34,211 bases of DNA from Bacillota bacterium (GTDB lineage Bacteria > Bacillota > Clostridia > Lutisporales > Lutisporaceae), in NCBI GenBank assembly GCA_029553855.1, contig JAKPKE010000126.1:1-34211 (forward strand), read 5' to 3'. A program made the position numbers and the translations under genes. The notes beneath the pieces are model-generated. The model did not search any database. It saw only the letters and a list, made by a program, of their open reading frames with translations, and was not told the origin of the DNA. Shown in pieces: positions 32,609 to 34,211 of this stretch (its first letter is position 1; each line of letters starts with the position of its first letter).

Positions 32609-33877
32609 CTATATTTTATCGGTTAAAACCTGATTCTCCTTAACCTTTTCAGTTGTAATAATAACTTCATCAAATACCTTTAAAGGATCATAGCCCGTTT
32701 TCAGGCCTGAGCTCTCCTCATCGAGATTCTTCACAAGGCATCTATCCTTATCCTCAGTCATAACCGCAACCGGTACAAATTTAATCATCCCTCTTCTAAG
32801 GACATATACGCCTTTGATATTATCCTTCACTACTATTGCTTTAAGAGGTACTGTGAAGCCCTCGTTGTAATCCTTAATAATATCCATCTCCGCAATTCTC
32901 TTGCTGTAAAACTTGCTTGCGTATTCGGTTATCTTTATTATTACCAGACAGGTATCCCCTTCAGATGCCGACACCTCATATATCTCTCCATTAACCTCTG
33001 CATTCTCAAAATCATTAAACCTTAATCTGACTTTCTTTCCTATTATTAGTTCCTTTGCCTGATCTTCGCTTATTAAGCTGCAGGTATACCACAAGAAATT
33101 GTCGACTATCTTGATTCCGTTAATAGGTTCTTTATTATTGCTGCTATTTATACTTTTTACTGTGCCTATTATTTCCTTTATGCTGTTAAGACTAAAATCC
33201 TTGATATTCATAGGGCTGAGTATCTGTTCGTACCCATCCAGGCTGTGGCTTACTACTCCGGAAGTCTGAGCATATATGACATCAATACTGTTATTGTATA
33301 TCCCTTCCAGGGTGCTTTTTTCTTTTTGAAGCTGCTCAAGGTTTTTGCCAAAGAAGCTTCCTTCCCCATATATCAAAGATTTCTTATATAAATCAGCAAC
33401 AAGATCATCTTTTATGGTGTCAAACCTTTTAAAATCCCCGGATTTGGCAATATTTTTAAGGTCCCCCACCCTTTCATTTATCTGTCTTTCAATTTTTTCC
33501 TTATCCTTTGAGAAAAAATTATTATTGATGTCTGACTGCTTTATTTCATTTATCCTGTCATTCAACTGCTTTATCTTTATTGCGATATTTACGTCTGTCT
33601 GATTGTTTTTTATAACCTCCAGTATCTTCTTGCCCGAAGAGACTCTTTCTCCTTCGCTTGCCTTGTAGCTTATTTCTACTCCTGTGGGAAGTGTTATAGC
33701 GGGCTCATTCCTCACAATTAATGCAGTTGTCCGTATAGCATTCTCAATAGAGTCATATTTCACTATTTCAGTCTCAATCTTAAAAAACATAAATCTGATT
33801 AAATATGATAAGCATATAATAAAAAACAAAACGGGAAATATGTAGATAGATGATATTCTATTTTTCTTTGCCCCCAT
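32609..33877 (-). CDS. HlyD-like membrane adaptor upstream of the division cluster
   Basis: 422-residue protein with a basic N terminus, one membrane helix (about 11-32) and a long extracytoplasmic part. After a barrel-like half (LPTGVEISYKASEGERVSSG, about 63-82) comes a coiled coil (about 95-200) and then the second half (YAQTSGVVSHSLDGYE, about 215-230), followed by beta-rich domains. This is the membrane-fusion/HlyD layout. No ABC transporter or outer partner is adjacent; instead it precedes yggS-sepF by 11 bases, suggesting a role near the septum or envelope. That role is inferred from context only. ATG 33877 follows AAGGAG. Confidence 0.8.
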   Translation of the reverse strand: MGAKKNRISSIYIFPVLFFIICLSYLIRFMFFKIETEIVKYDSIENAIRTTALIVRNEPAITLPTGVEISYKASEGERVSSGKKILEVIKNNQTDVNIAIKIKQLNDRINEIKQSDINNNFFSKDKEKIERQINERVGDLKNIAKSGDFKRFDTIKDDLVADLYKKSLIYGEGSFFGKNLEQLQKEKSTLEGIYNNSIDVIYAQTSGVVSHSLDGYEQILSPMNIKDFSLNSIKEIIGTVKSINSSNNKEPINGIKIVDNFLWYTCSLISEDQAKELIIGKKVRLRFNDFENAEVNGEIYEVSASEGDTCLVIIKITEYASKFYSKRIAEMDIIKDYNEGFTVPLKAIVVKDNIKGVYVLRRGMIKFVPVAVMTEDKDRCLVKNLDEESSGLKTGYDPLKVFDEVIITTEKVKENQVLTDKI

Positions 33878-33990
33878 AGCATTGATAACTCCTTACCCCC
33901 GCAATAAAACCAGCCGAATTTTCATATTAACATAACTTAGATTTCAAGTGCGCCTCCAGCGTACTTGTGCGCCGATTTCGTATCCAATGC

Positions 33991-34031
33991 TTTTTAACAC
34001 ATCATATATTATATTATTCATGTGTTAGAAA
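33991..34031 (-). terminator. Stem-loop upstream of the HlyD-like gene
   Basis: TAACACAT (33995-34002) pairs perfectly with ATGTGTTA (34020-34027), and the stem extends on the outside as CTTT/AAAG after one mismatch. The loop is entirely AT-rich. It could end a transcript arriving from the right on the minus strand, or be a leader structure of the HlyD-like gene. Confidence 0.4.
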
Positions 34032-34051
34032 GCACCTCATCTATTTGGTGC
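34032..34051 (-). terminator. Small GCACC/GGTGC hairpin at the end of the right-edge frame
   Basis: GCACC (34032-34036) pairs with GGTGC (34047-34051); on the minus strand it is followed by TTTCTAAC. The stop codon of the 52-residue frame (34041-34043) lies in its loop, similar to the rqcH terminator layout. A weak but suggestive end signal. Confidence 0.35.
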
Positions 34052-34199
34052 CTTGCTTGCCCTGGAAGTTATATGCTTTACGAGGCACTATCGTAGTGAG
34101 ATAAGTTTCCTTGCGAAATCGTGTGCATCCGCCGGAGGCTATATCATCAGTGAGGGATTGACAGCGAAGGTCATCTCCACTTATGATATATTTCTCCAT
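34041..34199 (-). CDS. Possible 52-aa ORF at the right edge, unrecognised
   Basis: ATG 34199 to TAG 34041 gives a hydrophilic 52-residue product starting MEKYIISGDDLRCQ and ending NFQGKQGTK. An in-frame stop lies four codons upstream of the ATG, and no clear ribosome binding site precedes it. The support is that the stop sits in the loop of a terminator-like hairpin. I do not recognise it; it may be a gene remnant or a chance frame. Confidence 0.25.
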   Translation of the reverse strand: MEKYIISGDDLRCQSLTDDIASGGCTRFRKETYLTTIVPRKAYNFQGKQGTK

Positions 34200-34211
34200 G
34201 AGTTCACATTA

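Larger units (their letters stand above)
33878..34211. other. Upstream region of the division cluster
   Basis: 334 bases with no well-supported gene. It contains a hairpin pair near 33995-34051 and one 52-codon frame (listed separately). CAAGTGCGCC and CTTGTGCGCC at about 33948-33974 form an imperfect repeat. A promoter for the HlyD-like gene is expected here, but only weak matches are visible (TTGAAA on the minus strand near 33942). Confidence 0.4.

Overview
The window looks like a chromosomal core region of a low-GC, spore-forming, anaerobic clostridium (Firmicutes). Coding regions are AT-rich, ribosome binding sites are strong (GGAGG type), and TTG/GTG starts occur. The pyrimidine operon encodes the NAD-linked PyrD/PyrK dihydroorotate dehydrogenase typical of anaerobic Firmicutes, and a YteA/YlyA-type sporulation zinc-finger protein is present. 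Almost every gene is a recognisable housekeeping gene. No CRISPR array, tRNA, rRNA, prophage or obvious defence system is visible.

Layout: (1) 1-2.35 kb is a transposon scar: an IS1182-family element, cut by the left window edge, lies inside the transposase gene of an older IS30-family element. (2) rpmB (L28) on the plus strand has its own promoter and terminator. (3) 2.68-18.8 kb, all minus strand, is the translation/cell-envelope cluster, read yicC-remA-gmk-rpoZ-coaBC | priA-def-fmt-zinc peptidase | rsmB-rlmN-stp-prkC-rsgA-rpe-thiN-two small membrane proteins; bars mark predicted terminators. (4) rqcH, on the plus strand, is transcribed divergently from yicC and shares a terminator with a convergent NSS-family transporter gene. 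(5) The pyr operon, pyrR-pyrC-pyrF-pyrK-pyrD-pyrE on the minus strand, starts with a PyrR-type attenuator. (6) lspA-rluD, a ylyA/yteA-like gene and a DUF5665-like gene follow. (7) A division cluster closes the window: an HlyD-like adaptor gene, then yggS-sepF-yggT-(ylmH relic)-divIVA.

From memory of the Bacillus subtilis map, the window is nearly colinear with ylmE-sepF-ylmG-ylmH-divIVA-ileS-ylyA-lspA-rluD-pyrR...pyrE-yloA(rqcH)-yloC(yicC)-remA-gmk-...-rpe-thiN-spoVM-rpmB. The informative part is therefore what departs from that order. ylmH is reduced to a short relic or a 39-residue ORF. ileS, pyrB, carAB and an intact spoVM are absent from their usual places. Two unlisted-type small membrane proteins sit at the spoVM position. 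An HlyD-like adaptor gene lies upstream of yggS, and an NSS transporter is inserted between pyrE and rqcH.

I see no clear new multi-gene system. The best leads are the tiny membrane-protein pair, the ylmH relic, the switch-like leader of rqcH, the HlyD-like protein in the division cluster and the unassigned right edge of the window.
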